Assembly (NCBI GenBank): GCA_002696205.1
Contig: NZRL01000102.1
Span: 1-51,351 of the forward strand
DNA from: Rhodospirillaceae bacterium
GTDB taxonomy: Bacteria > Pseudomonadota > Alphaproteobacteria > Rhodospirillales > Casp-alpha2
Reading direction: 5' to 3'
Length of the DNA stretch: 51,351 nt
The translations under genes were made by a program, and so were the position numbers. Below the pieces are notes generated by a model that ran no database searches, was not told the DNA's origin, and saw only the letters and a program-made list of their open reading frames with translations. Below are positions 17,259-25,492 of the stretch, piece after piece; positions within the stretch are counted from its first letter, which is position 1, and each line of letters starts with the position of its first letter.

Positions 17259-18368
17259 ATGAATGACCTTTCCAAGAAGCCCGATGGCGTTGCTTCGACC
17301 GAAGCAGCCGACCGTTCGAATCCGGACTATATCGTCTCGGTGCGCTTTTCCGATTTCGAACAGGAAATGGCCGACCGGTTCGGCGAACGGTTCGTCGACT
17401 ACCGGCGCGACTACTATAAATCCTTGAATTACGACAAGAACGGCTTCCTGCCCGACTTTCCCCTGACCTTGCAGGTCGAACTGGTCAACCGGTGCAATCT
17501 GTCCTGCAAGATGTGCTACACGATCAACCACTCGGAAGCGAAGGCGACGCTCGACGTCGAAACGCTGACCCGCGTGTTCAAGGAAGGACAGGAAAACGGC
17601 CTGCCGGCCCTGATGCTGGGCATGGGCGCCGAAAGCCTGGTCTACAAGCCGATCCGCGAAGTGGTCGATGCCGCGCAGGACGCGGACATCATGGACATCT
17701 TCTTCTCGACCAACGGCATCCTGCTGAATGAGAAAATGGCCCGCTACCTGGTCGAACGCGAGGTCCCGCGCCTCGTCATTTCGCTCGATGCGGCGACGCC
17801 GGAAACCTATCTCAAGATCCGCGGCAAGGATGAGCTTGAGAACATCGAGGCCAACATCCATCGCCTGATCGCGATCAAAAAGGAACTGGGCACCCGGTTC
17901 CCCGTGTTGCGTCTGTCGTTCTGCGTGCAGGAAGAGAACTACCATGAACGCCAGGCCTTCCTGGACAAATGGAAGGACGTCGCGGATTACGTCGATTTCC
18001 AGCAACTGGTTGATTTCGATCCGGTGACCGAACTGGTCGAAACCGGCGATGTGGCGGAAAAGCCCGCAGCGCCCGCAGGCATGGATCATCCCGTCTGCCA
18101 GTATCCGTTCAACAGCCTGAACATTTGGGCCAACGGCGACATCACGCCGTGCTGCACATTCTTCGGCAAGGCATTGGTCCTCGGCAACGTCAAGGACCAG
18201 ACCCTCAAGGAAGCCTGGAACGGCGAGGAAATCGAGAAGATCCGCGATCAGTTCCGGCCGGGCGGCACCCTCTGCCCGACCTGCGAGGTCTGCCTGTATT
18301 CCCGCGAGGAAGAAAACTTCACCGACACCAAGGGCGTCGGCAGCGCCGCCAAACCGGCCGCCGAATAA
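17259..18368 (+). CDS. Radical SAM protein with SPASM domain
   Basis: The 369-aa protein has the radical SAM cluster motif CNLSCKMC at residues 79-86, which binds the 4Fe-4S that cleaves SAM. GMGAESL and FFSTNGILLN strands follow, and VISLDAATPETYLKIRG at about residue 170. The C-terminal SPASM region has CQYPFNSLNIW, ITPCCTFFG and CPTCEVCLY, enough Cys for auxiliary clusters. SPASM enzymes modify peptides or proteins, or act on sugars and alcohols. Placed between the Maf gene and the FlmG-like gene, it may modify flagellin or its sugar; the substrate cannot be read from the sequence. It converges with the next gene, leaving 39 nt. Confidence 0.85.
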   Translation: MNDLSKKPDGVASTEAADRSNPDYIVSVRFSDFEQEMADRFGERFVDYRRDYYKSLNYDKNGFLPDFPLTLQVELVNRCNLSCKMCYTINHSEAKATLDVETLTRVFKEGQENGLPALMLGMGAESLVYKPIREVVDAAQDADIMDIFFSTNGILLNEKMARYLVEREVPRLVISLDAATPETYLKIRGKDELENIEANIHRLIAIKKELGTRFPVLRLSFCVQEENYHERQAFLDKWKDVADYVDFQQLVDFDPVTELVETGDVAEKPAAPAGMDHPVCQYPFNSLNIWANGDITPCCTFFGKALVLGNVKDQTLKEAWNGEEIEKIRDQFRPGGTLCPTCEVCLYSREEENFTDTKGVGSAAKPAAE

Positions 18369-18407
18369 ACCGGGCCCGGCGGGATCTCGGTTCCTTCGTT
18401 TAAGACC

Positions 18408-19790
18408 TTAAGTGTTTGCTGCGCTCTTTTCGCCAAGGGCACGGGCGACGTCGTCCACGACGGTCGCCCAATCGCCGGCGGCCTGTTGGCGGAATAGCCG
18501 CATGCTCGGGTACCAGGGGCTGTCGTCTCGATCCAACATCCAGCGCCAGTCGGGAACCCGCGTGATCAACGTCCAGACCGGCACCGCCAAGGCGCCGGCA
18601 AGATGGATCAGCGACGTATCGACCCCGATCACAAGGTCGAGCGCCGCAAGCGCCGCCGCCACTTCATCGAACGGCTGCAATTCGGGGAACATCGGCTGAA
18701 CCGTGCCGCCGCCGGGAACGGCAGCGATTTCCGACGCCGCAGGGCCGACTTGCAGCGAATGGAAAGTCACCCCGGGAACCGCCAGCAGCGGTGCCAACTG
18801 GTTCGCAGGAACGGAGCGTTCCCGGTCGCGCGGATGATGCGGATTGCCCGCCCAGATCAGCCCGACATGCAGGTTTCCGTCGCCGCGCCCGACCGTCCCC
18901 TGCCACGCGGCGGCGCGGTCGGGGACGGCAGTCAGATACGGCCCCTGCCAAAGGTCCCCTTCCCGGTTCAGGCCCAGCACACCGGCAAGGCTCATGATCG
19001 GCACCTGCAGGTCATGGTCCGGCACGGGGGCCGCGCGGTCGATGACCGCATCGACGCCGGGAATACGGGCGATCATATCGCACAGGGGCGGCGGCGCTTC
19101 GACAACCAGCCGCCCGACGCGGGCCGCGACCTGAGGCAGGAAACGGACGAATTGGAAATGGTCGCCCAGCCCCTGTTCGGCCAGGACCAACAGGGTTTTT
19201 CCCGCAGCGAGCTCCCCCAGCCAACGCGGTGTATCGAGATCACGCCAGGGAATTCGTTCGTAGGCGGCTTTCTGGCGGAACTCGAAGCCCGGCCAACCGG
19301 CCTGAAAATCGCCTTCGACCAGGTGAATGAGGCTCAGGTTATAGGCCACCGTGGCATTCCCCGGATGCCGTTCCGCCAGGGACTGATAAGTTTCCTTGGC
19401 CTCCGCATAGGCCCCCCGCGCGGCCAATAGCGCCGCCAGATTCGTCAGCGCGCCGGAGTTGTCCGGAATGGCCGTCAGCACCCGGTTGAAGGCCTGTTCG
19501 GCTTCGTCCAACCGGTTGAGATTTTGCAGCGCGACGCCCCGCGCGTTGTGGGCTTCCATCAAGTTCGGGTCGCCGGCGACCGCCAAGTCGAGAACCTGCA
19601 GCGCCGCGTTGCTGTCCCCCAGCAGAATGCTCGCCCGGCCGATCCCGCAGAATGCCCGGGGATCGTTGGGGCGATGCGCCAAAACCTGCTGCAGAACGGA
19701 CAACGCGTCTTGGGCCTTGTTCTGCGCCAACAACGCGTCGACCTGGGCATAGGCGGCATCGATCCGATTGTCGGCGGTTTGCCCTGTCAT
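18408..19790 (-). CDS. TPR-glycosyltransferase, FlmG-like
   Basis: The 460-aa protein has TPR repeats at about residues 1-170 (for example LMEAHNARGVALQNLNRLDE and NSGALTNLAALLAARGAYAE). A GT-B/GT9-like domain follows at about 185-455: TLLVLAEQGLGDHFQFVRFL, VGLIWAGNPHH, and the donor-site strand LVIGVDTSLIHLAGALAVPV. This is the layout of FlmG, the Caulobacter flagellin glycosyltransferase, in which the TPR part binds flagellin and the GT-B part transfers a nonulosonic acid. The gene lies next to the two flagellins on the same strand, downstream of flagellin 1 but behind its terminator. It probably modifies them; whether it or the Maf protein is the main transferase is open. Confidence 0.78.
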   Translation of the reverse strand: MTGQTADNRIDAAYAQVDALLAQNKAQDALSVLQQVLAHRPNDPRAFCGIGRASILLGDSNAALQVLDLAVAGDPNLMEAHNARGVALQNLNRLDEAEQAFNRVLTAIPDNSGALTNLAALLAARGAYAEAKETYQSLAERHPGNATVAYNLSLIHLVEGDFQAGWPGFEFRQKAAYERIPWRDLDTPRWLGELAAGKTLLVLAEQGLGDHFQFVRFLPQVAARVGRLVVEAPPPLCDMIARIPGVDAVIDRAAPVPDHDLQVPIMSLAGVLGLNREGDLWQGPYLTAVPDRAAAWQGTVGRGDGNLHVGLIWAGNPHHPRDRERSVPANQLAPLLAVPGVTFHSLQVGPAASEIAAVPGGGTVQPMFPELQPFDEVAAALAALDLVIGVDTSLIHLAGALAVPVWTLITRVPDWRWMLDRDDSPWYPSMRLFRQQAAGDWATVVDDVARALGEKSAANT

Positions 19791-19874
19791 GGAAGCCCCA
19801 TCGAAAATAACGGCGGCGTCAGATTAGCATGGAACGACCGGCGACCACGAGCGCCGGCGCCACGCACACATAGG

Positions 19875-19904
19875 AAAACCGCCGTCCCTTTCGGGAACGG
19901 CGGC
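19875..19904 (-). terminator. Intrinsic terminator of flagellin 1
   Basis: On the minus strand a CCGCCGT / ACGGCGG stem, extended by CCC/GGG around a single-base bulge and a GAAA-type loop, is followed by TTTT. It lies about 70 nt after the flagellin 1 stop codon and before the FlmG-like gene, so it should separate the two. Confidence 0.75.
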
Positions 19905-19972
19905 TTCCGTGTTCTGTCGTCCGAACCAATGGCCTGGACGGCCCCGGCGAAGCCGGGCCCGTCCGTAGGCTA

Positions 19973-21247
19973 TTAGTTGAACAGCGCCAGGATACCCTGT
20001 TCGGACTGACCGGCGAAGGCCAGGGCCGAAATACCCAGCTGCTGCCGGGTCTGCAGGGCCAACAGGTTGGCGCCTTCTTGGTTCAGGTCGGCCAGGGTCA
20101 GCTTGCCTGCACCTTCTTCGAGAACGTTGATGTAGCTCTCGGTGAAGTCCAGACGAGTCTGCAGCAGGGCCACGTTGGAACCCAGCTTCTGACCTTCGGA
20201 ACGCAGCGTGGTCAACGCGGAATCCAGACCCGTGATGACATTGTCGAGGTCGGCAGTGACGCCTTCGCCGACGAAGTCGAGGTTCTGGAAAGCACCGGCC
20301 GTGTTGACGGCGCGGACATCGGCCGCACCCGTACCGTTGTTGAAGATCTGCGCACCGGCCACGACGCCCAGGACCAGGCCCGTGGTGGCGTTGATGCCGG
20401 AACCGTTGAACGAGCCACCCGACGAGAACGCAACGACGGTGGTCAGCGACAGGCTCAGGCTCTGCCCCTGCGTGACCGTGAAGCTCTGACCCGTGATGGC
20501 GCGGATCGTGATGTTCACCGAGGAGGTCAGGGCAAAGGTGATCGGGCCCGAGGAGTCGACGGTGACACCGGTACCGTTGTAGGTAACGGTCAGTGCGTCC
20601 TTGTTGGCGACGGCCGTGAACTCGGTCACGGCAGTGGCGCTGACCGTCGCGATGTTGGTGCCGGTGATCAGCTGGATACCGGAAGACAGGCCGATGGTGG
20701 CGGTAATGCCGATCTTGGAATCGGCACGCGCTTCGACGGCGTCGATGCCCAGGCCGGATTCACGCAGGTTGGTCGCGTTAATCGTCAGCTTCGCCGTGGT
20801 GGTGTTGGAGAAGTTGACCGTCAACGTTTCCGTGGTCTGGTCGATCAGGTTAACGCCCTGGAATTCCGCGTCGTTGGCGAGTTCGCCGATCTGGCCACGA
20901 ATGTCGTTGAACTGCGTGACAAGGTCGGTGAACTGGGTGCCGGTGGCGGATTTCAGGGAGTTTGCAATACCTTTGAGCTGACGGACCAGGCTGTCGATGC
21001 TTTCAACGCCTTCAAGAGCCGCGGAAACCGTCGAAATGCCCTGGTCAATGCCGTCCTTACGTTCGGAAAAGTCGCTCGACCGGTCGCTGAGCGAACGGGC
21101 CGAGAAGAACGACACCGGATCGTCAACCGCGCTGGAAACGCGCAGGCCGGTGGACAGACGGTTGTTCGTCCGGTCGATCAGGTCAGTGGTTGCTTGGAGA
21201 GAGAGCAGCGAGCCGCGCACGGCTGCTGAAAGAGTAACGTCAGACAT
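19973..21247 (-). CDS. fliC: Flagellin (paralog 1)
   Basis: The 424-aa filament protein has typical flagellin ends. The N-terminus is MSDVTLSAAVRGSLLSLQ, then TNNRLSTGLRVSSAVDDP, then KDGIDQGISTV. The C-terminal helix is LGSNVALLQTRLDFTESY and ends ISALAFAGQSEQGILALFN. The middle (about residues 150-310) is Ser/Thr-rich, which suits O-glycosylation. The start is the ATG at 21247, preceded by GGAG; the longer open frame to 21298 is leader. It is closely similar to flagellin 2 throughout, including the variable centre. Control by FlaF and FlbT is expected from the family. No confident -24/-12 or -35/-10 element was found in its leader. Confidence 0.95.
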   Translation of the reverse strand: MSDVTLSAAVRGSLLSLQATTDLIDRTNNRLSTGLRVSSAVDDPVSFFSARSLSDRSSDFSERKDGIDQGISTVSAALEGVESIDSLVRQLKGIANSLKSATGTQFTDLVTQFNDIRGQIGELANDAEFQGVNLIDQTTETLTVNFSNTTTAKLTINATNLRESGLGIDAVEARADSKIGITATIGLSSGIQLITGTNIATVSATAVTEFTAVANKDALTVTYNGTGVTVDSSGPITFALTSSVNITIRAITGQSFTVTQGQSLSLSLTTVVAFSSGGSFNGSGINATTGLVLGVVAGAQIFNNGTGAADVRAVNTAGAFQNLDFVGEGVTADLDNVITGLDSALTTLRSEGQKLGSNVALLQTRLDFTESYINVLEEGAGKLTLADLNQEGANLLALQTRQQLGISALAFAGQSEQGILALFN

Positions 21248-21437
21248 TTTAATACTCCGTTCTAGAGCGTTGTCAGGATCTACTATCCGAAACTGCACAA
21301 TCCGCGCTTCTGGCGGAAAAGCCGTACAGTCGACGCCAAACCTACATGCCGCCTACGTCCCGGTCAAATAAAAATTGATGTTTTTCGCGGTCCGCCTTTC
21401 CGCCCCTGCCCCACGCGACCGTTGGTAAATTGATTTC

Positions 21438-21473
21438 AAAAAGAAAACCGCCGTGCAGACGGCTGCACGGCGG
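21438..21473 (-). terminator. Intrinsic terminator of flagellin 2
   Basis: On the minus strand a perfect 11-bp stem (CCGCCGTGCAG / CTGCACGGCGG, 4-nt loop) is followed by a T-rich tail (the A-tract at 21438-21447 on the plus strand). It sits 42 nt after the flagellin 2 stop codon, so the two flagellins are separate transcription units. Confidence 0.88.
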
Positions 21474-21514
21474 CGAAACCCGACAGCGCCCAAGGGGCGC
21501 CGTGATGGTCTGGA

Positions 21515-22792
21515 TTAGTTGAAGAGCTGAAGAATCCCCTGCTCCGACTGACCCGCGAAGGCCAGGGCAGAGATACCCAACTGCTGCCGGGTCTGCAGGG
21601 CCAACAGGTTGGCGCCTTCCTCGTTCAAATCGGCGAGCGTCAGCTTGTCCGCGCCGCCTTCCAGGGTGTTGGTGTATCGCTCGGTGAAGTCCAAGCGGGT
21701 CTGCAGCAGGGCCACGTTGGAACCCAGCTTTTGGGATTCGGAACGCAGCGTCTGAAGCGCCGCATCCATATCGGCAACGATATTGTCGACATCTGCGGGC
21801 AAGCCTTCGCCGATAAAATCCACACCGCTTTGGAAGTTGCCGGCGGTGTTGATCGCGCGGACATCGGCCGCACCCGTACCGACGTTGAAGATTTGCGCAC
21901 CGGAGACGACACCCAGGATCAGGCCCGTGGTGGCGTTGATGCCGGAACCGTTAAACGCACCGCCCGACGAGAAGGACGTAACGGTGGTCAACGACAGACT
22001 CAGGGTCTGCCCCTGCGTGATCGTGAAGCTCTGCCCCGAAATGGCGCGGATCGTAATGTTCACCGAGGAGGTCAGCGCAAAGGTGATCGGGCCCGAGGAA
22101 TCGACAGTGATGCCCGTGCCGTTGTAGACGACGGACAAGGCATCCTTGTTGGCGACGGCGGTGAACTGGTTCACCGCGGTGGGGCTGACCGTCGCGATAT
22201 TGGTGCCGGTGATCAGCGAGATACCCGAGGCCAGGCCCACGGTCGCGCTGACGGAAATCTTGGAATCGGCCCGAATTTCAAGCCCATCGATGCCGAGACC
22301 GGATTCACGGAGGTTCGTCGCGTTGATCGTCAGTTTACTCGTCGTCGTGTTCGAGAAATTGACGACCAGGGATTCAGCCGTGTTGTCGATCAGGTTGACG
22401 CCCTGATATTCGGCATCGTTGGCCAGTTCGCCGATCTGGCTGCGGATGTCGTTGAATTGGCCGACCAGATCCGTGAACTGGGTGCCCGTCGACGATTTCA
22501 GCGATGTCGCGATCCCCTTGAGCTGGCGGACCAGGCTGTCGATGCTTTCCACGCCGTCCAGGGCGGATGTGACCGTGCTGATGCCCTGGTCGATACCGTC
22601 CTTGCGTTGGGTGAAATCGAACGATCGGTCCCGCAGGGCCTTGGACGAAAAGAACGCCACGGGATCGTCGACCGGGCTCGCGACCCGGAGCCCCGTCGAA
22701 AGGCGGTTGTTCGTGCGTTCGATCAGATCAGTCGTACGCTGCAATGCAAGCAGCGAACTGCGTACTGCAGCAGAAAGTGCCACGTCAGACAT
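21515..22792 (-). CDS. fliC: Flagellin (paralog 2)
   Basis: The 425-aa flagellin begins MSDVALSAAVRSSLLALQ and ends ISALAFAGQSEQGILQLFN. Both D0/D1 ends are conserved, with a Ser/Thr-rich centre as in paralog 1. Many central segments are identical or nearly so in the two copies (for example DSSGPITFALTSSVNITIRA), which points to recent duplication or gene conversion. The ATG at 22792 has GCGAGG 7-8 nt upstream. The gene is divergent from flbT across a 310-nt gap that holds an FlbD-like half-conserved palindrome. As with paralog 1, translation is likely to be adjusted by FlbT and FlaF. Confidence 0.95.
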   Translation of the reverse strand: MSDVALSAAVRSSLLALQRTTDLIERTNNRLSTGLRVASPVDDPVAFFSSKALRDRSFDFTQRKDGIDQGISTVTSALDGVESIDSLVRQLKGIATSLKSSTGTQFTDLVGQFNDIRSQIGELANDAEYQGVNLIDNTAESLVVNFSNTTTSKLTINATNLRESGLGIDGLEIRADSKISVSATVGLASGISLITGTNIATVSPTAVNQFTAVANKDALSVVYNGTGITVDSSGPITFALTSSVNITIRAISGQSFTITQGQTLSLSLTTVTSFSSGGAFNGSGINATTGLILGVVSGAQIFNVGTGAADVRAINTAGNFQSGVDFIGEGLPADVDNIVADMDAALQTLRSESQKLGSNVALLQTRLDFTERYTNTLEGGADKLTLADLNEEGANLLALQTRQQLGISALAFAGQSEQGILQLFN

Positions 22793-23102
22793 TTCATTGC
22801 CTCGCTTCTGCACGGCGCGAACTCTACTGGTTCATACCGTAGCGGCATTGACGTTATGCATTCTGCTAACGAATCGCAGCGTAATCTAACCTTCGGAAGT
22901 TAACAATTTCTTTCCTATGGTCTGAACCATCGTTCCGCGACTTGGGGATTTTTTGGCGGTATCCTGCGAATTCTTGAAAAAGACCCCCGCAAATCTTGCC
23001 TGTCCTCTTGCCTGGCCCCGTTGATTCCATCATATCTTTTGGGTGGAACTTATGTTTGTTGGCCGCCGTAATTGGCGGATCGACTAAGGTGGGGGCAGCT
23101 AA
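22793..23102. promoter_or_regulatory. Divergent flagellin 2 / flbT control region
   Basis: This 310-nt region should hold promoters for flagellin 2 (minus) and flbT (plus). At 22988-23000, CGCAAATCTTGCC matches 10 of 13 positions of the GGCAAAAATTGCC palindrome seen before fliF. A GG-N10-GC match near 22940 for flbT is poor elsewhere in the sigma-54 consensus. A short hairpin, CCGCC-GTAATT-GGCGG (23063-23078), lies in the flbT leader. No -24/-12 element for the flagellin was found on the minus strand. No small gene was seen. Confidence 0.5.
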
Positions 23103-23543
23103 ATGCCACTGAAATTGGACATCAAGGCCGGCGAGAAACTCGTCATCAACGGCGCCGTGCTGGAAAACGTGGGCGGCAATGCGAAGTTGCTGATCCACAA
23201 CGAGTCCGCGATCATCCGCGAAAAGGAAATTCTCTCGCAGGGCGAATCAAATACGCCCGCCGCCCGCGTGTACTTCGCGTTACAATGCGCCTACATGTTC
23301 CCCCGGCACGAAGAAGAATACCTGCAGACTTTTCACGAATACTTGGACGACTATGTCAAAGCAGCGCCCAGCGCCAAGCCGATCGCCGACGAGATTGCCA
23401 AATTCGCGGATGAAGCCAAACTCTATCGCGCCTTGAAAGCGACGCAGAAACTGATCCGGCACGAAGCCGACACGTTCACTCAGTTCGCGGATCAACTCGC
23501 CTCTTCGGAATTGGCCGATCGCCTGGAAGACGCCAATTCCTGA
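23103..23543 (+). CDS. flbT: Flagellin translation regulator FlbT
   Basis: The 146-aa protein matches FlbT: MPLKLDIKAGEKLVINGAVL, then LIHNESAIIREKEILSQGE, then TPAARVYFALQCAYMF. FlbT binds the 5' leader of flagellin mRNA and limits its translation or stability until the hook is complete, with FlaF acting against it. The start has GGTGGGGG 8-9 nt upstream. It is divergent from flagellin 2. It lies about 19 kb from flaF, although the pair is usually adjacent. Confidence 0.93.
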   Translation: MPLKLDIKAGEKLVINGAVLENVGGNAKLLIHNESAIIREKEILSQGESNTPAARVYFALQCAYMFPRHEEEYLQTFHEYLDDYVKAAPSAKPIADEIAKFADEAKLYRALKATQKLIRHEADTFTQFADQLASSELADRLEDANS

Positions 23544-23567
23544 ACGACCGAAACGAATACGGCGTCC

Positions 23568-24344
23568 TTACCCCAATTCCATGATTGTCATCAGATGCGT
23601 CAACTGCCCTTTCAGGCTGGGGTGATCGTCGCTGCGGAACGGAACGTCGCGGACGTGCCCGTCGAACAGCGCGATCAATTCGTCGACGCCGTAAAAATAC
23701 GTCCCGTCGATACCCTGATCGCCATCCGAGACGCCCAACGTCTGATCGACGGGGCGTTCCACGCCGACGGCGACATATCCGCCGGGTTTCGTGACGCGGA
23801 TCGTTTCGTTCGCCGCCTTCTGGCAATCCCGGCTGTATCCCAGGACCCAGCCCAGGAACACGACATCGAACGCGTCGTCTTCATAGGGCATGTCGTGCAT
23901 GTCGCCCAAGTCGACGAATTCCGAATAGCTGATCAGGTCCAGCCCCCGGATGTTCTCGGGTCGGAACCCCTTCGCCAACAGCATTAGAAATTCATTTTCG
24001 CACCGCGGCCCGACGCAAAGCACTTTTGCATCCGGAATCCGGTGGTAGAGCGGCCAGATCGACGGCAGGACGTCGATAATGAACTGCGGCCGGTCGAGCC
24101 CGCTCAGACGCCCCAGTTGCTTCACATTATATTCCGCCGCCTGGTCGATGACCGCTTCATCCTGTTTGTCCACCAGTGCGATGCCGTTCTTCGAATACTC
24201 TCGCAACCGCTCGATCGTAATCAGGCGGCGCGCCATGGGAATGTGGAACAACAGGGACGGATCCTTGCTGATGGCTTGGGAAATCTCCTGCATGGTCTGC
24301 TGGGAGATATTGAAACTGGTCCGCGGCGCGCGTGGGTTGGACAT
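23568..24344 (-). CDS. SAM-dependent methyltransferase-like protein
   Basis: The 258-aa protein has a Rossmann core with motif I AKVLCVGPRCENEFLMLLAK (Gly-rich loop altered to GPRCE) at about residues 110-130. DMPYEDDAFDVVFLGWVLGY follows, then VTKPGGYVAVGVERP, the usual post-I and motif II/III layout of Methyltransf_11/25 proteins. The N-terminus (ISQAISKDPSLLFHIPMARR) is an extra helical segment. The altered loop leaves catalysis uncertain. It follows the oxygenase-like gene by 18 nt on the same strand, and the two look like an operon. It converges with flbT. Confidence 0.72.
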   Translation of the reverse strand: MSNPRAPRTSFNISQQTMQEISQAISKDPSLLFHIPMARRLITIERLREYSKNGIALVDKQDEAVIDQAAEYNVKQLGRLSGLDRPQFIIDVLPSIWPLYHRIPDAKVLCVGPRCENEFLMLLAKGFRPENIRGLDLISYSEFVDLGDMHDMPYEDDAFDVVFLGWVLGYSRDCQKAANETIRVTKPGGYVAVGVERPVDQTLGVSDGDQGIDGTYFYGVDELIALFDGHVRDVPFRSDDHPSLKGQLTHLMTIMELG

Positions 24345-24362
24345 GGTTTTCTGTATTCCTCG

Positions 24363-25337
24363 TCAATAAGCGCCATCGCTCGGCGGTTGCATGTCGCAAA
24401 CATGTGCCCAATCCGGCGGGATCACCCCCCCCGTCCTCACCAAGTTCTGGTCGTCGAACGGGTTGATCCAGGCTGAAGCGGGATGCTGGGCAACAAAAAC
24501 GTCGGCCGGCCTCCCAGCCAAATAATCCCGCCATGGAACGGGGCTGGGCAGCATCAGGATGGTGATCGCATCACGGCAGCCGGCGCGCGGCAATTCGCCC
24601 CGGTGCAAAATCCTCGGCGCGGCGAATAGAACACTGTCGCCGGCCCGCAGCGCCGGGCGATTGACCTTGAATGTCCGCCCGGCTTTCTCTTCGATACCGG
24701 CAAGAGATTCCAGTCTATCGTCCAAGTTCTTGAAACTGTATCCGTTTTCCGCTGCGGCTCGGCTGTCGTCGAGGTCAAGAAAACTGGTCCCCCCCGACTC
24801 TTCGGTGCTGTCCGTCAGATAAACCATCATATGCGTCTGCTGCGGCGGTTCGATATCGCGGTGCCACAGGAACGAATTTCGGGCCGGCGCCGGAAAAGCC
24901 CGCGTCACGCTCAGAGACATCACCCGGAAATACGATTGGAAATAATTCTCCAGCGCCTGCGTGACCGTATCGTTGAACACATGCTCCAGCGCCTGACGCA
25001 GAACATGAATGCGCGCCATGTTCCAAGGCAGCGGCGCCGCCCAGCCGTCGCTTTCCGTCCGCCCTTCGCCTTGACCGACGCGGTCGTCGAGAAGCCCGCG
25101 AATTTGCGCGACGTCCTCCGCGCCAAGCACTTGGGGGACGACTTCAAATCCCTTTTCGATGAGCGGGCGCCCGGTGTCCGGCGCATCGCTGGATGCCTGC
25201 GCGGCCGCATAGGCCTGTTGGCAAACGTCGTGGTAGATGCGATGGCGCTGCCAAGGGTCCATCGCCGCAAATCGGGCGAGATCCTCGGCAGACAATTTCA
25301 TGCGTCCGTTCGCGTCGATCTGGAAGTCGATTGCCAT
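24363..25337 (-). CDS. 2-oxoglutarate/Fe(II) oxygenase-like (phytanoyl-CoA dioxygenase-type) protein
   Basis: The 324-aa protein shows a plausible facial triad: WHRDIEPP at about residue 160 (H-x-D), and a distal His in RILHRGELPRAGCRDAITIL at about 245 with an Arg further on for 2-oxoglutarate. SGGTSFLDLDDSRA and LRAGDSVLFAAPR between them fit the jelly-roll of phytanoyl-CoA-type hydroxylases. Its role may be hydroxylation of a sugar, lipid or amino acid; the substrate is unknown. The start is ATG 25337 with GGATGAG upstream; a TTG at 25385 would add 16 residues. It is divergent from the NeuB-type gene. Confidence 0.65.
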   Translation of the reverse strand: MAIDFQIDANGRMKLSAEDLARFAAMDPWQRHRIYHDVCQQAYAAAQASSDAPDTGRPLIEKGFEVVPQVLGAEDVAQIRGLLDDRVGQGEGRTESDGWAAPLPWNMARIHVLRQALEHVFNDTVTQALENYFQSYFRVMSLSVTRAFPAPARNSFLWHRDIEPPQQTHMMVYLTDSTEESGGTSFLDLDDSRAAAENGYSFKNLDDRLESLAGIEEKAGRTFKVNRPALRAGDSVLFAAPRILHRGELPRAGCRDAITILMLPSPVPWRDYLAGRPADVFVAQHPASAWINPFDDQNLVRTGGVIPPDWAHVCDMQPPSDGAY

Positions 25338-25399
25338 CTGCTCATCCGGCGCTGTTTTGCAAACCAAGGGAAAATACGCAGGCAAGGGCTAAAACTCGG

Positions 25400-25427
25400 T
25401 TAATCGATGCCTTAAATGGATCATTAA
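25400..25427. promoter_or_regulatory. Three TTAA motifs at 12-bp spacing in a divergent promoter region
   Basis: TTAA occurs at 25400, 25412 and 25424 in the 155-nt gap between the oxygenase-like gene and the NeuB-type gene. The spacing is N8, one base more than a CtrA full site, so it is not called a CtrA box. Its position, 65-93 nt before the first gene of the sugar run, suggests a regulatory role. Confidence 0.25.
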
Positions 25428-25492
25428 ACGTTCCATTATATGTTTCGAGGGCGATTCGCCGCGCGCACCCCTCAACAGGAGCCGAACCGACC

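Noticed and set aside
18395-18415. CtrA box at the end of the radical SAM gene (TTAA...TTAA)
   Set aside because: The spacing is N4 and it lies between convergent gene ends, not in a promoter.
21248-21420. Sigma-54 or sigma-28 promoters for the flagellins
   Set aside because: One GC-N10-CC match on the minus strand lacks the TT and the TGGCA of the consensus; no acceptable -35/-10 pair was found. The same holds for flagellin 2.
25193-25492. Longer N-terminus for the NeuB-type protein
   Set aside because: The extra 100 residues have no family similarity and overlap the divergent gene's 5' end; GTG 25493 with AGGAG fits family length.
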